NCBI RefSeq assembly: GCF_900626075.1
Contig: NZ_UYZY01000004.1
Location: 62,001 to 126,000, forward strand
DNA: 64,000 nt
Source of the DNA: Clostridium transplantifaecale
GTDB taxonomy: Bacteria; Bacillota; Clostridia; Lachnospirales; Lachnospiraceae
Reading direction: 5' to 3'
Shown: in pieces, positions 43,737 to 52,718 of the stretch
Position numbering within the stretch: position 1 is the first letter of the stretch
Layout: each line of letters begins with the position of its first letter
Translations under genes and position numbers: made by a program
Notes under the pieces: model-generated
The model's database searches: none
What the model was told of the DNA's origin: nothing
Seen by the model: only the letters and a program-made list of their open reading frames with translations

Positions 43737-43752
43737 ATCACAAAAATGTGAT
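43737..43752. promoter_or_regulatory. palindromic operator candidate before the GltS-pepT operon
   Basis: ATCACAAAAATGTGAT, a perfect palindrome except its A/T centre, of the same form as 41499-41514. A TATAAT box (near 43795) with TAGACA 18-19 bp upstream lies downstream of it, so an activator at this site is plausible. Confidence 0.6.
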
Positions 43753-43867
43753 AAGTTCTATTATACTATTAGAATTAGACAATAATGAGAGCGGAATAGT
43801 ATAATGAAATCATTAAAAATGTGCAGCCATGGATCCGGCGATGCAAATTAAAATTGGAGGGTTACTC

Positions 43868-45322
43868 ATGACAAGTTCTTTACTTCAGTCTCTTATTCAG
43901 AGCACAGGTGTGCTTTGCGCGCTGCTGCTGATTGGTATGTTTCTCAGGGCCAGGGTGCCGCTGTTCCGCAAACTTTTGGTGCCGGCGTCGGTTTTGGGTG
44001 GTTTTGTGGGTCTGTTTCTGGGACCGCAGGTTTGGGGACAGGCATCTTTTGTGCCGATCCAGGAGGAGTGGGTATCCACCTGGTCCCTGCTGCCGGGTAT
44101 CTTGATTGTTCCGGTGTTTGCGGCAATCCCGCTGGGAAAATTTAAAAACAAAAAGGCGGAGAAGAAGGGCGGCGGACGCCGTGAAGTGGCGAAAGTGACC
44201 ATGATAAGCGGAATTGCCAGCGGCGCTTTCGGATTCCAGGTAATTCTGGGTGTGGGTCTGGCTCTTCTGATGGGAAAATTTCTTCCGAACCTGAATCTCT
44301 ACAACAACTTCGGCTTTGAAATGTCACAGGGCTTCAACGGAGGGCACGGCAGCGCAGGCGCAGTCGGCAATGTTCTCATGGAGGCGGGAGCGTCCCACTG
44401 GGAACTGGCCCAGGGCGTTTCCAGTACCTTTGCAACGGTAGGACTGCTGGGCGGATTAATTTTGGGCGTTTTTATCATCAACAGGGCATCCAAAAACGGG
44501 GAAACGGCGTTTCTTAAAAAATCGGCACAGCTTCCGGCCTCCACATCCTTTGGCTATACCAAGAAAAAAGAAGAACAGGGAGAGCTGGGACGTGAGACAA
44601 CGGTGAGCTCCGCCATCGAGACACTCAGCGTCCATATTGGAATCATTTTAATCGTCTGCGCAATGGCCTACTGGGTGCGCGGCCTCGCGGTGACCTACGA
44701 GGTGATCGGTTTTGAAGATATTCCCGTATGGCCTTATGCGCTGATTATCATGTACGGCGTCAATTTCCTCTTAAATGTATTTAAACTGGACTGGCTTGTG
44801 GATGCCAGAGTGAAATCACATATCAGCGGCGCGATGTCGGATATCGCAATTACCGCAGCTATTGCCAGCATGCCGGTGAAAGCCGTAATGGCATACATGC
44901 TTCCAATCGCCGTAATCAGCGCGGCAGCCTTTGTAGTGGTTTATTATACAACTGTTAAGATGTTCCAGGTTCTCATGCCGGACAGCTTTCCGTTTGAGCG
45001 CGGCATCCTGAGCTTTGGTATCAACACCGGAGTCATGATGACCGGCATTACACTGCTCAAAATCTGTGATCCCGATTTTGAGAGCCCGGCTCTGGAAGAT
45101 TATTCCTTCTCCTATGCCATCCGGACGGTGATTGACCTGATTTCAACACCAATTATGTATGCAATTCTTGCAAGAGGTACATCCTATCAAATGCTGATGT
45201 TCGGGGTAATCTATGTCATTATCTGCTATGTGATTGTCGGAATTGGAAAAATATTGTACAGGGGAAAAGAGGAGACGGCCGGAGAGAAAGACGCGGCCGG
45301 CCGGCTGGCGGAAACTGCCTGA
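43868..45322 (+). CDS. GltS-family sodium/glutamate symporter
   Basis: 484 residues from the ATG at 43868, chosen for TTGGAGGG 7 bases upstream. About 12 hydrophobic segments in two halves, with GFNGGHGSAGAVGNVLMEAG in the first reentrant loop and GILSFGINTGVMMTGITLLK in the second. The divergent second motif separates it from the paralogue at 31094. Likely imports glutamate or a related amino acid with sodium. A pepT copy and an M18 aminopeptidase follow on the same strand, forming a peptide and amino acid utilisation operon. Confidence 0.83.
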   Translation: MTSSLLQSLIQSTGVLCALLLIGMFLRARVPLFRKLLVPASVLGGFVGLFLGPQVWGQASFVPIQEEWVSTWSLLPGILIVPVFAAIPLGKFKNKKAEKKGGGRREVAKVTMISGIASGAFGFQVILGVGLALLMGKFLPNLNLYNNFGFEMSQGFNGGHGSAGAVGNVLMEAGASHWELAQGVSSTFATVGLLGGLILGVFIINRASKNGETAFLKKSAQLPASTSFGYTKKKEEQGELGRETTVSSAIETLSVHIGIILIVCAMAYWVRGLAVTYEVIGFEDIPVWPYALIIMYGVNFLLNVFKLDWLVDARVKSHISGAMSDIAITAAIASMPVKAVMAYMLPIAVISAAAFVVVYYTTVKMFQVLMPDSFPFERGILSFGINTGVMMTGITLLKICDPDFESPALEDYSFSYAIRTVIDLISTPIMYAILARGTSYQMLMFGVIYVIICYVIVGIGKILYRGKEETAGEKDAAGRLAETA

Positions 45323-45358
45323 CAAACCGTTAGACAAATTAAGAAGGGAATTTGACTT

Positions 45359-46597
45359 ATGAAATCAACAGCAGAGCGCTTTTTAGAATATACTTCCGTG
45401 GATACGACCTCAAGGGAGGAATCGTCTTCCTGTCCTTCCTCAGAAACACAGTGGGATCTGGCCAGGATGCTGGAAACGGAAATGCGGGAAATAGGCCTTA
45501 AGGACGTGGAACTGGATGAACACGGATATGTTACCGGTACGATACCTGCCAACGTGGAAGGTGTGCCCGTGCTCGGCCTTATCTCACACATGGATACCAG
45601 CAGCGCCGTCCCTGGCGGGCCAATCCACCCGAAACTGGTCGATTACAGAGGGGGAGATATCCTGCTGAACAGGGAACTTGACCTGTGGCTTAAGGAAGAT
45701 GAGTTTCCGGAGCTTTTGGATTATCAGGGAAAAACCCTCATTGTCACAGACGGGACCACGCTTCTGGGAGCCGACGACAAGGCGGGAATCGCGGAGATTC
45801 TGACTGCGGCGGAGCGGATGATGAAAGATACGTCCATCCGTCACGGACAGATCCGCATCTGCTTTACTCCGGACGAGGAGATCAGCCGGGGAACCCAGTA
45901 TTTTGATGTGAAAAAATTCGGGGCAGACGCTGCCTACACTGTGGACGGGGGAGCGCTCGGCGAGATCGAATATGAGAATTTTAACGGAGCTACGGCCAAT
46001 ATCACGATACACGGCCGTTCCATCCACCCGGGTATGTCAAAGGGGCGGATGCTTAATGCGCTGATGGTGGCCTGGGAACTCCAGGGCATGCTCCCGGCCC
46101 ATGAACAGCCGTCTTATACGGAAGGGTATGAAGGATTTTACCATCTCTCCGCCATGTCGGGTTCCGTGGCGGAGTGCAGCCTGAAATATATCATCCGGCA
46201 GCACGACAGGAAGGAATACGAGGCGAAAAAAGCCCGTATGGAGAAAATTGCAGCCTATCTGAATGAAAAATACGGTCCCGGCACCGTAGAACTGTCACTT
46301 CGTGACATGTATTTCAACATGCAGGAAATAATAAAAGATCATATGCACCTGATAGACAAGGCAAACGCGGCTTTTAAGGCCTGCGGCGTGGAGCCCCGGA
46401 CCATTCCGGTCAGAGGCGGGACGGACGGAGCGCGGCTCAGTTTTATGGGCCTTCCCTGTCCGAACCTGTCCACCGGCGGCCATAATTTCCACGGGGTATT
46501 CGAGTATATTCCGGCGGAGTCCATGGAATCCATGGCCGATGTGCTGGTCAGCCTGGCCGGAGAGTTCGTTAAAGTGGCGCAGAGAGGAGAACAGTAA
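45359..46597 (+). CDS. pepT: peptidase T (second copy), M20 family
   Basis: 412 residues. Metal and catalytic motifs: GLISHMDTSSAVPG, TDGTTLLGADDKAGIAEIL, CFTPDEEISRGTQYFD, TVDGGALGEIEYENFNGA, and GGTDGARLSFMGLPCPNLS with GGHNFHG. Clearly a different paralogue from 40029 (many substitutions) but the same catalytic set. GAAGGGAATT precedes the ATG. It sits 36 bp after the GltS-like gene and 2 bp before the M18 aminopeptidase. Confidence 0.94.
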   Translation: MKSTAERFLEYTSVDTTSREESSSCPSSETQWDLARMLETEMREIGLKDVELDEHGYVTGTIPANVEGVPVLGLISHMDTSSAVPGGPIHPKLVDYRGGDILLNRELDLWLKEDEFPELLDYQGKTLIVTDGTTLLGADDKAGIAEILTAAERMMKDTSIRHGQIRICFTPDEEISRGTQYFDVKKFGADAAYTVDGGALGEIEYENFNGATANITIHGRSIHPGMSKGRMLNALMVAWELQGMLPAHEQPSYTEGYEGFYHLSAMSGSVAECSLKYIIRQHDRKEYEAKKARMEKIAAYLNEKYGPGTVELSLRDMYFNMQEIIKDHMHLIDKANAAFKACGVEPRTIPVRGGTDGARLSFMGLPCPNLSTGGHNFHGVFEYIPAESMESMADVLVSLAGEFVKVAQRGEQ

Positions 46598-46599
46598 AA

Positions 46600-47916
46600 A
46601 TGTTTGAAGCGGTTTCACGCGATATGATGAAGTTTATTGATGCGAGTCCCACCAGCTACCATGTGGTGGAGAATTTCCGCAGCATGCTTAAGGAAGATGG
46701 ATTTGAGGAGCTGATGGAGCAGGAACACTGGAAGATCTCGGAAGGCGGAAAGTACTTTACCACCCGCAACGGTTCGTCTACCATTGCATTCCGTATTCCC
46801 GAATGCTCATACAGGGGATTTATGATTGCGGCCTCCCACAGTGATTCTCCTTCTTTTAAACTGAAGGAAAAACATGAGATGGATGCCGGCGGGCAGTATG
46901 TCAAACTGAACGTGGAGAAATACGGCGGAATGCTGATGGCTCCCTGGATGGACCGGCCTCTGTCCGTGGCAGGCCGTGTTCTGGTGGAACATGAAGGCAG
47001 TTTTGAGAGCCGTCTCGTCAACATTGACCGGGATCTGGTCCTGATTCCCAACCTGGCAATCCATATGAACCGCGAAGCGAACGAAGGAGTGGCGCTGAAT
47101 CCACAGAAGGATATGCTGCCCCTGTTTGGGATGGCGGGTGAAAAAGACAGGCTGATGCGGATGGCGGCGGAACAGGCCGGAGTCCGGCCGGAACAGATTT
47201 TAAGCAGCGATCTGTTTCTTTATAACCGTGTCCCGGGTACGGTCTGGGGAGCGGAAAATGAGTTTATATCCTGTTCCAGGCTGGACGACCTGCAGTGTGC
47301 CTACGGGACGATGAAGGGACTTCTGAAAGCGGAAAACAGGACGCATGTGGCTATGTGCGCCGTTTTTGACAATGAGGAAGTGGGAAGCGGAACGAAACAG
47401 GGAGCCGGTTCCACCCTGCTGGAGGACGTGATGGGCCGCATCAGCGAGGCGATGGGCAGAAACCGAGAAGAGTACCTGATCTCCGTGGCCGACAGTTTCA
47501 TGGTTTCGGCCGACAACGGCCATGCCCTGCATCCGAACTACATGGATAAAGCCGACGTGGACAACCGCCCGTTCCTGAACGGAGGCATTGTCATCAAACA
47601 CAGCGCCAACCAGAAATATACGACGGACAGCATTTCAGCCGGCCTTTTTAAGGCGGTTTGCAAGGCAGCGGGCGTGCCGTTCCAGACTTTTGTCAACCGC
47701 TCCGATATCCTGGGCGGATCGACCCTCGGGAACATTTCCAATTCCCATGTATCCCTGAACACGGTGGATATCGGTCTTCCGGAGCTTGCCATGCATTCGC
47801 CATATGAGACTTGCGGAGTGAAGGATACGGCGTATCTGCTGTCTGCAATGGAGACGTTTTTCTCTTCCGGTATCTTCTGCGAGGGAAATGGACGTTACCG
47901 TCTCAGGACGGAGTAA
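46600..47916 (+). CDS. apeB: M18 family aminopeptidase
   Basis: 438 residues. M18 features: FIDASPTSYHVVENFRSML at the N-terminus, AASHSDSPSFKLK (first metal His/Asp), SCSRLDDLQCAYGTM, AVFDNEEVGSGTKQGAGS (catalytic and metal Glu), VSADNGHALHPNY and a C-terminal MHSPYETCGVKD with the last metal His. A dodecameric cytosolic zinc enzyme preferring acidic N-terminal residues in several members, which fits with a glutamate carrier in the same operon. AGAGGAGAA precedes the ATG, 2 bp after pepT. Confidence 0.92.
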   Translation: MFEAVSRDMMKFIDASPTSYHVVENFRSMLKEDGFEELMEQEHWKISEGGKYFTTRNGSSTIAFRIPECSYRGFMIAASHSDSPSFKLKEKHEMDAGGQYVKLNVEKYGGMLMAPWMDRPLSVAGRVLVEHEGSFESRLVNIDRDLVLIPNLAIHMNREANEGVALNPQKDMLPLFGMAGEKDRLMRMAAEQAGVRPEQILSSDLFLYNRVPGTVWGAENEFISCSRLDDLQCAYGTMKGLLKAENRTHVAMCAVFDNEEVGSGTKQGAGSTLLEDVMGRISEAMGRNREEYLISVADSFMVSADNGHALHPNYMDKADVDNRPFLNGGIVIKHSANQKYTTDSISAGLFKAVCKAAGVPFQTFVNRSDILGGSTLGNISNSHVSLNTVDIGLPELAMHSPYETCGVKDTAYLLSAMETFFSSGIFCEGNGRYRLRTE

Positions 47917-48160
47917 GCCGGGAGACGGACGGAACCGCCCGCCGGACTGTGCAGAGGATGTTTGTGCGGCGGCACAGGAGAACCGATGCGGCGTAAATAA
48001 ACGAAACTTGCGCAGTACAGTACTAAAATGTATGAAAATGGGAAAGAATGAAACAGGAAAGGTAACGGCGCAGGTACGAAGCCGTTACCGGAGAAGATAA
48101 ATATTGCCGGTAAAATAAAAAACCGGAAAGATAATGCGGCAGGAGGGAAAACGGGGAATT

Positions 48161-49597
48161 ATGGAAAAAGATAAATCGCAGAAAATCAGTTGGTATATGC
48201 TGGCTTTTATGGCCTTTTCTACCGTTTGGGGATTCGGTAATGTAACAAATGGTTTCGTCTATTTTAACGGAACCCAGGTTATTTTCAGCTGGATCCTGAT
48301 GTTTATCCTGTATTTTATCCCTTACACGCTTATGGTGGGGGAACTGGGTTCCGCCTTTAAGTCATACGGCGGAGGGGTGAGTTCCTGGATCCACCAGACA
48401 ATCGGTTCCAAGTTTGCCTACTATGCGGGCTGGACGTATTGGGCCTGCCATGTGACGTATATTGCAAGTAAGGGAAGCGGAGGCTTAAAAGCTCTAAGTT
48501 GGATGGCATTCCAGAACGGCACGACCTACGACATGTTTCCGACACAGTGGGTACAGCTTGCAACGCTGGCTGTGTTTCTGTTTTTCTGCTGGGTGGCAAG
48601 CCGCGGCCTGAATCCTCTGAAAAAACTGGCCACTATTGCCGGAACGAGCATGTTTATCATGTCTCTGCTCTATATTTTAATGATGTTTGCAGCGCCGTTC
48701 ATCAATCCCCGCGCAGAATATGTTCCGCTAAATTTCGGAATTAAACAGGTGATTCCGCAGTTTAACGTCGGATACTTTACCTCTTTATCAATCCTGGTAT
48801 TTGCGGTGGGAGGCTGTGAAAAGATTTCTCCCTATGTAAATAAGGTAAAGGATCCGTCGAGGGGATTTCCAAAAGGTATGATTATGCTGGCCGTGATGGT
48901 TATGGTCTGCGCGATTTTAGGCACAGTCGCCATGGGGCAGATGTTTGACCCTGCACTTATCAACGAAAGCAAGGAAAGTTTTAATTCCTATGTTTCCAAC
49001 GGCTCCTACTGGGCATTCCAGAAGCTGGGAGAATATTACCATGTAGGAAATTTCCTTCTGATTGTCTATGCCGCCTGCAACGCAATCGGCCAGTTCTCCA
49101 CACTGGTTCTGAGCATTGATGCGCCGCTGCGTATGCTGCTGGACAACGAAGAGGCGAGAAAATATATTCCGTCCGGACTTTTGAAAAAGAACAAATATGG
49201 GGCTTATATCAACGGAATATGGATGGTCGTGTTCCTGTCCGGAAGTATCATCCTGATTCAGTCCTTTGTTCCGGGTGCGGCGGCCGTGCTGACACAGCTT
49301 AACAAACTGAATTCCGTGACAATGCCCCTGCGTTATCTGTGGGTGTTTGGAGCCTATATCGCCCTGCGTGTCCATTTTACAAAATTCCAGCCGGAATACC
49401 GGTTTACAAAGAGCCAGGGGCTGGCGTTTACGGCCGGAGGCTGGTGCTTCCTGGTTACGGCGGTCTGCTGTATCCTGGGAATGTATGTGGAGGGAGATAT
49501 CGCTTCCACGGCTTTGAATATTATCACTCCGTTTGTGCTGACCGCACTCGGCCTGATTCTGCCGGAGATCAAAAAACGCGAGAAACATGTATCTTAA
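48161..49597 (+). CDS. APC superfamily amino acid permease
   Basis: 478 residues from the ATG at 48161, with CGGGGAA just upstream; an in-frame ATG at 48134 also exists. About 12 membrane segments. The start WYMLAFMAFSTVWGFGNVTNGF is typical of the glutamate:GABA antiporter / YbeC-like branch, with VGGCEKISPYVNKVKDPSRGFPKG further on. Likely an amino acid uniporter or exchanger. It follows the peptidase operon after ~245 bp without an evident terminator, so may be cotranscribed. Strong terminator follows. Confidence 0.87.
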   Translation: MEKDKSQKISWYMLAFMAFSTVWGFGNVTNGFVYFNGTQVIFSWILMFILYFIPYTLMVGELGSAFKSYGGGVSSWIHQTIGSKFAYYAGWTYWACHVTYIASKGSGGLKALSWMAFQNGTTYDMFPTQWVQLATLAVFLFFCWVASRGLNPLKKLATIAGTSMFIMSLLYILMMFAAPFINPRAEYVPLNFGIKQVIPQFNVGYFTSLSILVFAVGGCEKISPYVNKVKDPSRGFPKGMIMLAVMVMVCAILGTVAMGQMFDPALINESKESFNSYVSNGSYWAFQKLGEYYHVGNFLLIVYAACNAIGQFSTLVLSIDAPLRMLLDNEEARKYIPSGLLKKNKYGAYINGIWMVVFLSGSIILIQSFVPGAAAVLTQLNKLNSVTMPLRYLWVFGAYIALRVHFTKFQPEYRFTKSQGLAFTAGGWCFLVTAVCCILGMYVEGDIASTALNIITPFVLTALGLILPEIKKREKHVS

Positions 49598-49634
49598 ATA
49601 AAATCTGTACCGGTTGTATATGCTTTATCAGGGA

Positions 49635-49692
49635 AAACAGGGGGGCTGCCGCATGAACTGAAACGATTCAGTGCGGCAGCCCCCCTGTTTCA
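49635..49692 (+). terminator. strong intrinsic terminator after the permease gene
   Basis: AACAGGGGGGCTGCCGCA pairs with TGCGGCAGCCCCCCTGTT (49672-49689), and CTGAA/TTCAG continue in the loop. T residues follow. Confidence 0.9.
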
Positions 49693-49805
49693 GGGCGTTA
49701 TGCGTGGCCGGCATCAATTAAATTTCTTTTATATCTGCATATTATTTTCCTAATCTGTACCGTTTTGCAGCTGCATCGGGAGGACACAAATTTTTCATAA
49801 AAAAA

Positions 49806-49832
49806 TTAGCACTCACCTCTTGACAGTGCTAA
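49806..49832 (+). promoter_or_regulatory. CIRCE operator (HrcA binding site)
   Basis: TTAGCACTC-N9-CAGTGCTAA, one mismatch from the consensus TTAGCACTC-N9-GAGTGCTAA. It overlaps the -35 box of the hsp20 promoter, the normal place for HrcA repression that is relieved by heat. Confidence 0.92.
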
Positions 49833-49848
49833 CAACAGGTGGTATAAC
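49820..49848 (+). promoter_or_regulatory. sigma-A promoter of hsp20-dnaJ
   Basis: TTGACA (49820) and TATAAC (49843) with a 17-bp spacer. The -35 box lies inside the CIRCE element. The ~110-nt leader to the ATG has no open frame. Confidence 0.9.
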
Positions 49849-49961
49849 ATAACCAGAACAAGGAAAAAGGATAGAAAGACATCAGGAAAGAAAAACTTTA
49901 CATCCCGATTCCCAGTCCAAAGAAACAAGGTAAACAGCATATTGAAAAGGAGAGATGACTT

Positions 49962-50423
49962 ATGTTAATGCCTAGTATTTTTGGTGAGGATTTGTTTGAT
50001 GATTTTATGAAAGATTTCCCATTCTTTGATGACAAGGAACAGAAGCGGCTGGAGAAAAAGCTGTATGGCCATCACAGCAAGAATCTGATGAAAACGGATA
50101 TCAGGGAAACCGATTCCGGCTATATGCTGGAGATGGACCTCCCGGGTTTTGCGAAAGACGAAGTTAAAGTTTCCCTGGAAGAAGGCACCCTGACCGTCAG
50201 TGCGGCCAAAGGCCTTGATCAGGATGATCAGGATAAGAAGACGGGCAGGTATATCCGCAGGGAGCGGTATGCAGGCGCCTGTGAGCGTTCCTTCTATGTA
50301 GGTGAGGAAGTGACCCAGGATGAGATCAGGGGCGAGTTTAAGCACGGCATCCTGAAGATTTTTATCCCGAAGAAAGAGGCAAAGCCTGCGGTGGAAACCA
50401 GGAAATATATTACCATTGAGTAA
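49962..50423 (+). CDS. Hsp20/alpha-crystallin small heat-shock protein
   Basis: 153 residues. The alpha-crystallin domain runs from about 42 to 145: TDIRETDSGYMLEMDLPGFA then KDEVKVSLEEGTLTVSA, an insert RYIRRERYAGACERSFYVGE, and the end GILKIFIPKKE. The short N-terminal part and the I-x-I/V-like tail fit the family. It holds unfolding proteins in soluble oligomers. CIRCE and a consensus promoter lie upstream, AAAAGGAGAG precedes the ATG, and a DnaJ-like gene follows 81 bp downstream. Confidence 0.95.
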   Translation: MLMPSIFGEDLFDDFMKDFPFFDDKEQKRLEKKLYGHHSKNLMKTDIRETDSGYMLEMDLPGFAKDEVKVSLEEGTLTVSAAKGLDQDDQDKKTGRYIRRERYAGACERSFYVGEEVTQDEIRGEFKHGILKIFIPKKEAKPAVETRKYITIE

Positions 50424-50504
50424 GCGTGGGACACAATTGAAGCGGCGGGGGGTCAGCGGGTCTGGCCTCTCGCTTTATATATAACGTAAACCGGAAGGGA
50501 AGTG

Positions 50505-51509
50505 ATGAGATTGAAAAAGGATTATTATGAGGTTTTGGGCGTCGGCAGAAGTGCGGATGCGCAGGCAATAAAAAAAGCATATCGGAAACTTGCAAAAAAA
50601 TACCATCCCGACAGCAACGAGGGCAATGCACATGCGGCGGAACAGTTTAAAGAAGTGAATGAGGCGTATGGCGTGCTTGGGGATGAGGAAAAAAGAAAAC
50701 TGTATGATCAGTTCGGGCATGCAGCCTTTGAGGGAGATGCCGGGGCCTACGGCGGCGCCGGGAACGGTTTCCGTGGCTCCTACGGCGGGCAAAAGAGCGG
50801 TTTCCATGAGTATCATTTTGAGAGCGGAGAGGATATGGATGATATTCTGAAGAACCTGTTTGGAGGAAATTTTCATAGCGGTTCGGAAAAATTCTACAGG
50901 AGCGGCTCCTACGGCGATGATTTCGGCGGCGGATATCAGGAGCGCGATTTCAGCTATGGATTTAAGAGAAAAGGTTCCGATTTAAACGCGGAGATGGAAA
51001 TCAGTTTTGAAAAAGCTGCGTTAGGCGGCAGCCAGCTAATCCATCTGAAGGATGGCAGCGGAACGGTCAAATCGCTCGAAGTCAATATTCCTGCCGGTAT
51101 TGAGCCGGGCAAAATCATCCGTCTGAAAGGAAAAGGAAATCCTGGAATCCAGGGCGGCGAGGCCGGAGATCTGCTTCTTAAGGTTACGGTAAAAGAGAAG
51201 CCGGGCTTCAGCAGAAAAGGGCAGGATGTTTACTCCACCGTCAGAATCCCGTTTGTAACGGCCGTTTTGGGCGGTGAAGCAACGATTCCGACTATTTACG
51301 GCAATGTTGTATGCAAGATAAAAGAAGGTACAAAACCTGGAAGTAAGATACGGCTGAAAGGAAAAGGAATTGTATCCATGAGAAATTCGTCTGTGAAAGG
51401 CGACCAGTATGTGACGATCGAAATCCAGGCGCCGGAAAAACTGACTCAGGACGCCAAACGTAAGTTAAGGGAATTTGACCAGGCATGCAAAATGTCCGCT
51501 ACCGGTTAA
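50505..51509 (+). CDS. DnaJ-family co-chaperone, zinc-finger-less (CbpA/type II)
   Basis: 334 residues from the ATG at 50505 (GGAAGGGAAGTG upstream). J domain 1-70: KKDYYEVLGVGRSADAQAIK and the HPD tripeptide in KKYHPDSNEGNAHAAEQF. A Gly/Phe/Ser/Tyr-rich linker (about 78-155) follows, then two beta-barrel substrate domains with IPAGIEPGKIIRLKGKGNPG and GTKPGSKIRLKGKGI. There is no Cys-x-x-Cys zinc finger, so it is not a canonical DnaJ. It delivers substrates to DnaK. No dnaK or grpE here; probable operon with hsp20 under CIRCE. Confidence 0.92.
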   Translation: MRLKKDYYEVLGVGRSADAQAIKKAYRKLAKKYHPDSNEGNAHAAEQFKEVNEAYGVLGDEEKRKLYDQFGHAAFEGDAGAYGGAGNGFRGSYGGQKSGFHEYHFESGEDMDDILKNLFGGNFHSGSEKFYRSGSYGDDFGGGYQERDFSYGFKRKGSDLNAEMEISFEKAALGGSQLIHLKDGSGTVKSLEVNIPAGIEPGKIIRLKGKGNPGIQGGEAGDLLLKVTVKEKPGFSRKGQDVYSTVRIPFVTAVLGGEATIPTIYGNVVCKIKEGTKPGSKIRLKGKGIVSMRNSSVKGDQYVTIEIQAPEKLTQDAKRKLREFDQACKMSATG

Positions 51510-51527
51510 AAATTTCATCTATGGAAG

Positions 51528-51592
51528 TTTTTTCAGCCCCGGTTCCAGGCACAATGCGTTCTTACGCGGTGCCCGGAACCGGGGCTGAAGTA
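51528..51592. terminator. long hairpin between convergent genes, probable terminator
   Basis: TTCAGCCCCGGTTCC (51531-51545) pairs with GGAACCGGGGCTGAA (51576-51590), extended by GGCAC/GTGCC. The left base has a T run but neither side has a classical T tail after the stem, so efficiency is uncertain. Confidence 0.6.
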
Positions 51593-51595
51593 TGA

Positions 51596-52399
51596 TTAAC
51601 AGCGGCCTAAAATCCAGTTAATCACATCTGAGATAACCTCATCTTTACAGTATTCATTGAAAATCTCATGGAATAATCCGCCATAAATCTTCATCTGTTT
51701 ATCGGCAGACGGAGCGTTTTTAAAGAAATCATAAGTATCCTGTACACTTACCAGTCCGTCTTTTTCACCGTGGAGCATCAGGACAGGATATTTAAAGGTT
51801 TGGATGCTGTCCTCAAACCAGGTCAGCCCATCGCAGATTGCATAGCAAAGGCCGGTGGTAAATGTCTTTGTATTATAAGGATCCTTGCCATACCAGTCCA
51901 CAACCTCCTGCACGGAGCAGACTCCGGCACCCAGCTCGTTCGGAAGCTGCGTGTGGGGATCCAGATCCTTTGGAACACCAGTGATCAGCTTGCCGTTATC
52001 TACGGTGAGAGCTCCGCTGGTTACGAGTCCCCGCAGCTTCTTATCCGGATACTTGGCGCCGTACAGGGCTACGGTAAAACCGCCCATGCTGTGGCCGATC
52101 AGAAATACGGGAAGATCCGGATTCTCGGCGATCGCCATATCCACAACCACATTAGTGTCGTCCAACAGTTCATTAAAATCTTCATAATAGGTGCGCTCCC
52201 CCTCGGAACGCCCGTGACCGCGGTGATCAAATCGGTAAGTTCCGATCCCTGCATTGTGGAAAAGTCCGGCAAAATAGTCGTACCGTCCCTGATGCTCACA
52301 GAGGCCGTGGACAATCACGGCGACTGCCTTACAATCTTTCCCCACCTCTTTATTCAGGTACAATTTTGTGCCGTCGTATGACGAGATCATTTCACCCAT
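51596..52399 (-). CDS. alpha/beta hydrolase (monoacylglycerol lipase-like)
   Basis: 267 residues from the ATG at 52399, chosen because AAAGGAGGGCG lies 8 bases upstream; the frame extends to 52591 without a site. AVIVHGLCEHQGRYDYFA (oxyanion region), FDHRGHGRSEG, the nucleophile elbow GHSMGG (Ser about 105), acid HGEKDGLV and base GGLFHEIFNE complete the catalytic triad. Serine aminopeptidase S33 / lysophospholipase family. Probably cleaves lipid esters in the cytosol; substrate not determined. Single gene. Confidence 0.87.
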   Translation of the reverse strand: MGEMISSYDGTKLYLNKEVGKDCKAVAVIVHGLCEHQGRYDYFAGLFHNAGIGTYRFDHRGHGRSEGERTYYEDFNELLDDTNVVVDMAIAENPDLPVFLIGHSMGGFTVALYGAKYPDKKLRGLVTSGALTVDNGKLITGVPKDLDPHTQLPNELGAGVCSVQEVVDWYGKDPYNTKTFTTGLCYAICDGLTWFEDSIQTFKYPVLMLHGEKDGLVSVQDTYDFFKNAPSADKQMKIYGGLFHEIFNEYCKDEVISDVINWILGRC

Positions 52400-52654
52400 A
52401 AGTAACGCCCTCCTTTGATTGAATTGATTGGTGTGACAGCCTGTGCACGGAGCTTGAAGGCTACCGTCTTGTGAGCCTTTCGCCCGGCTGCCGGCAGTGC
52501 CGGCCGTCCCATGTCCAGTATACCATACCGGGAAAGGGCGGTGCAATGGTTTAAGATTTTTGGGAGCGGGTTTGTTTCTGTTCAATGGCAATATCCCGCG
52601 AGGTGTGAACGGCAGCGTAGGGATTAACGAACGGCAAGGTTTTAGTTGAATATC

Positions 52655-52683
52655 TGGACAAATCCTCCGTAGTTTGCTAAACT
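52655..52683 (+). promoter_or_regulatory. putative promoter of the cyclophilin gene
   Basis: TGGACA (52655) and TAAACT (52678) with a 17-bp spacer, 35 bp before the ATG. The remaining gap 52400-52654 shows no gene and no clear structure. Confidence 0.55.
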
Positions 52684-52718
52684 TATAGGAAAATGCAAAA
52701 ACTTTAGGAGGAAATCAA

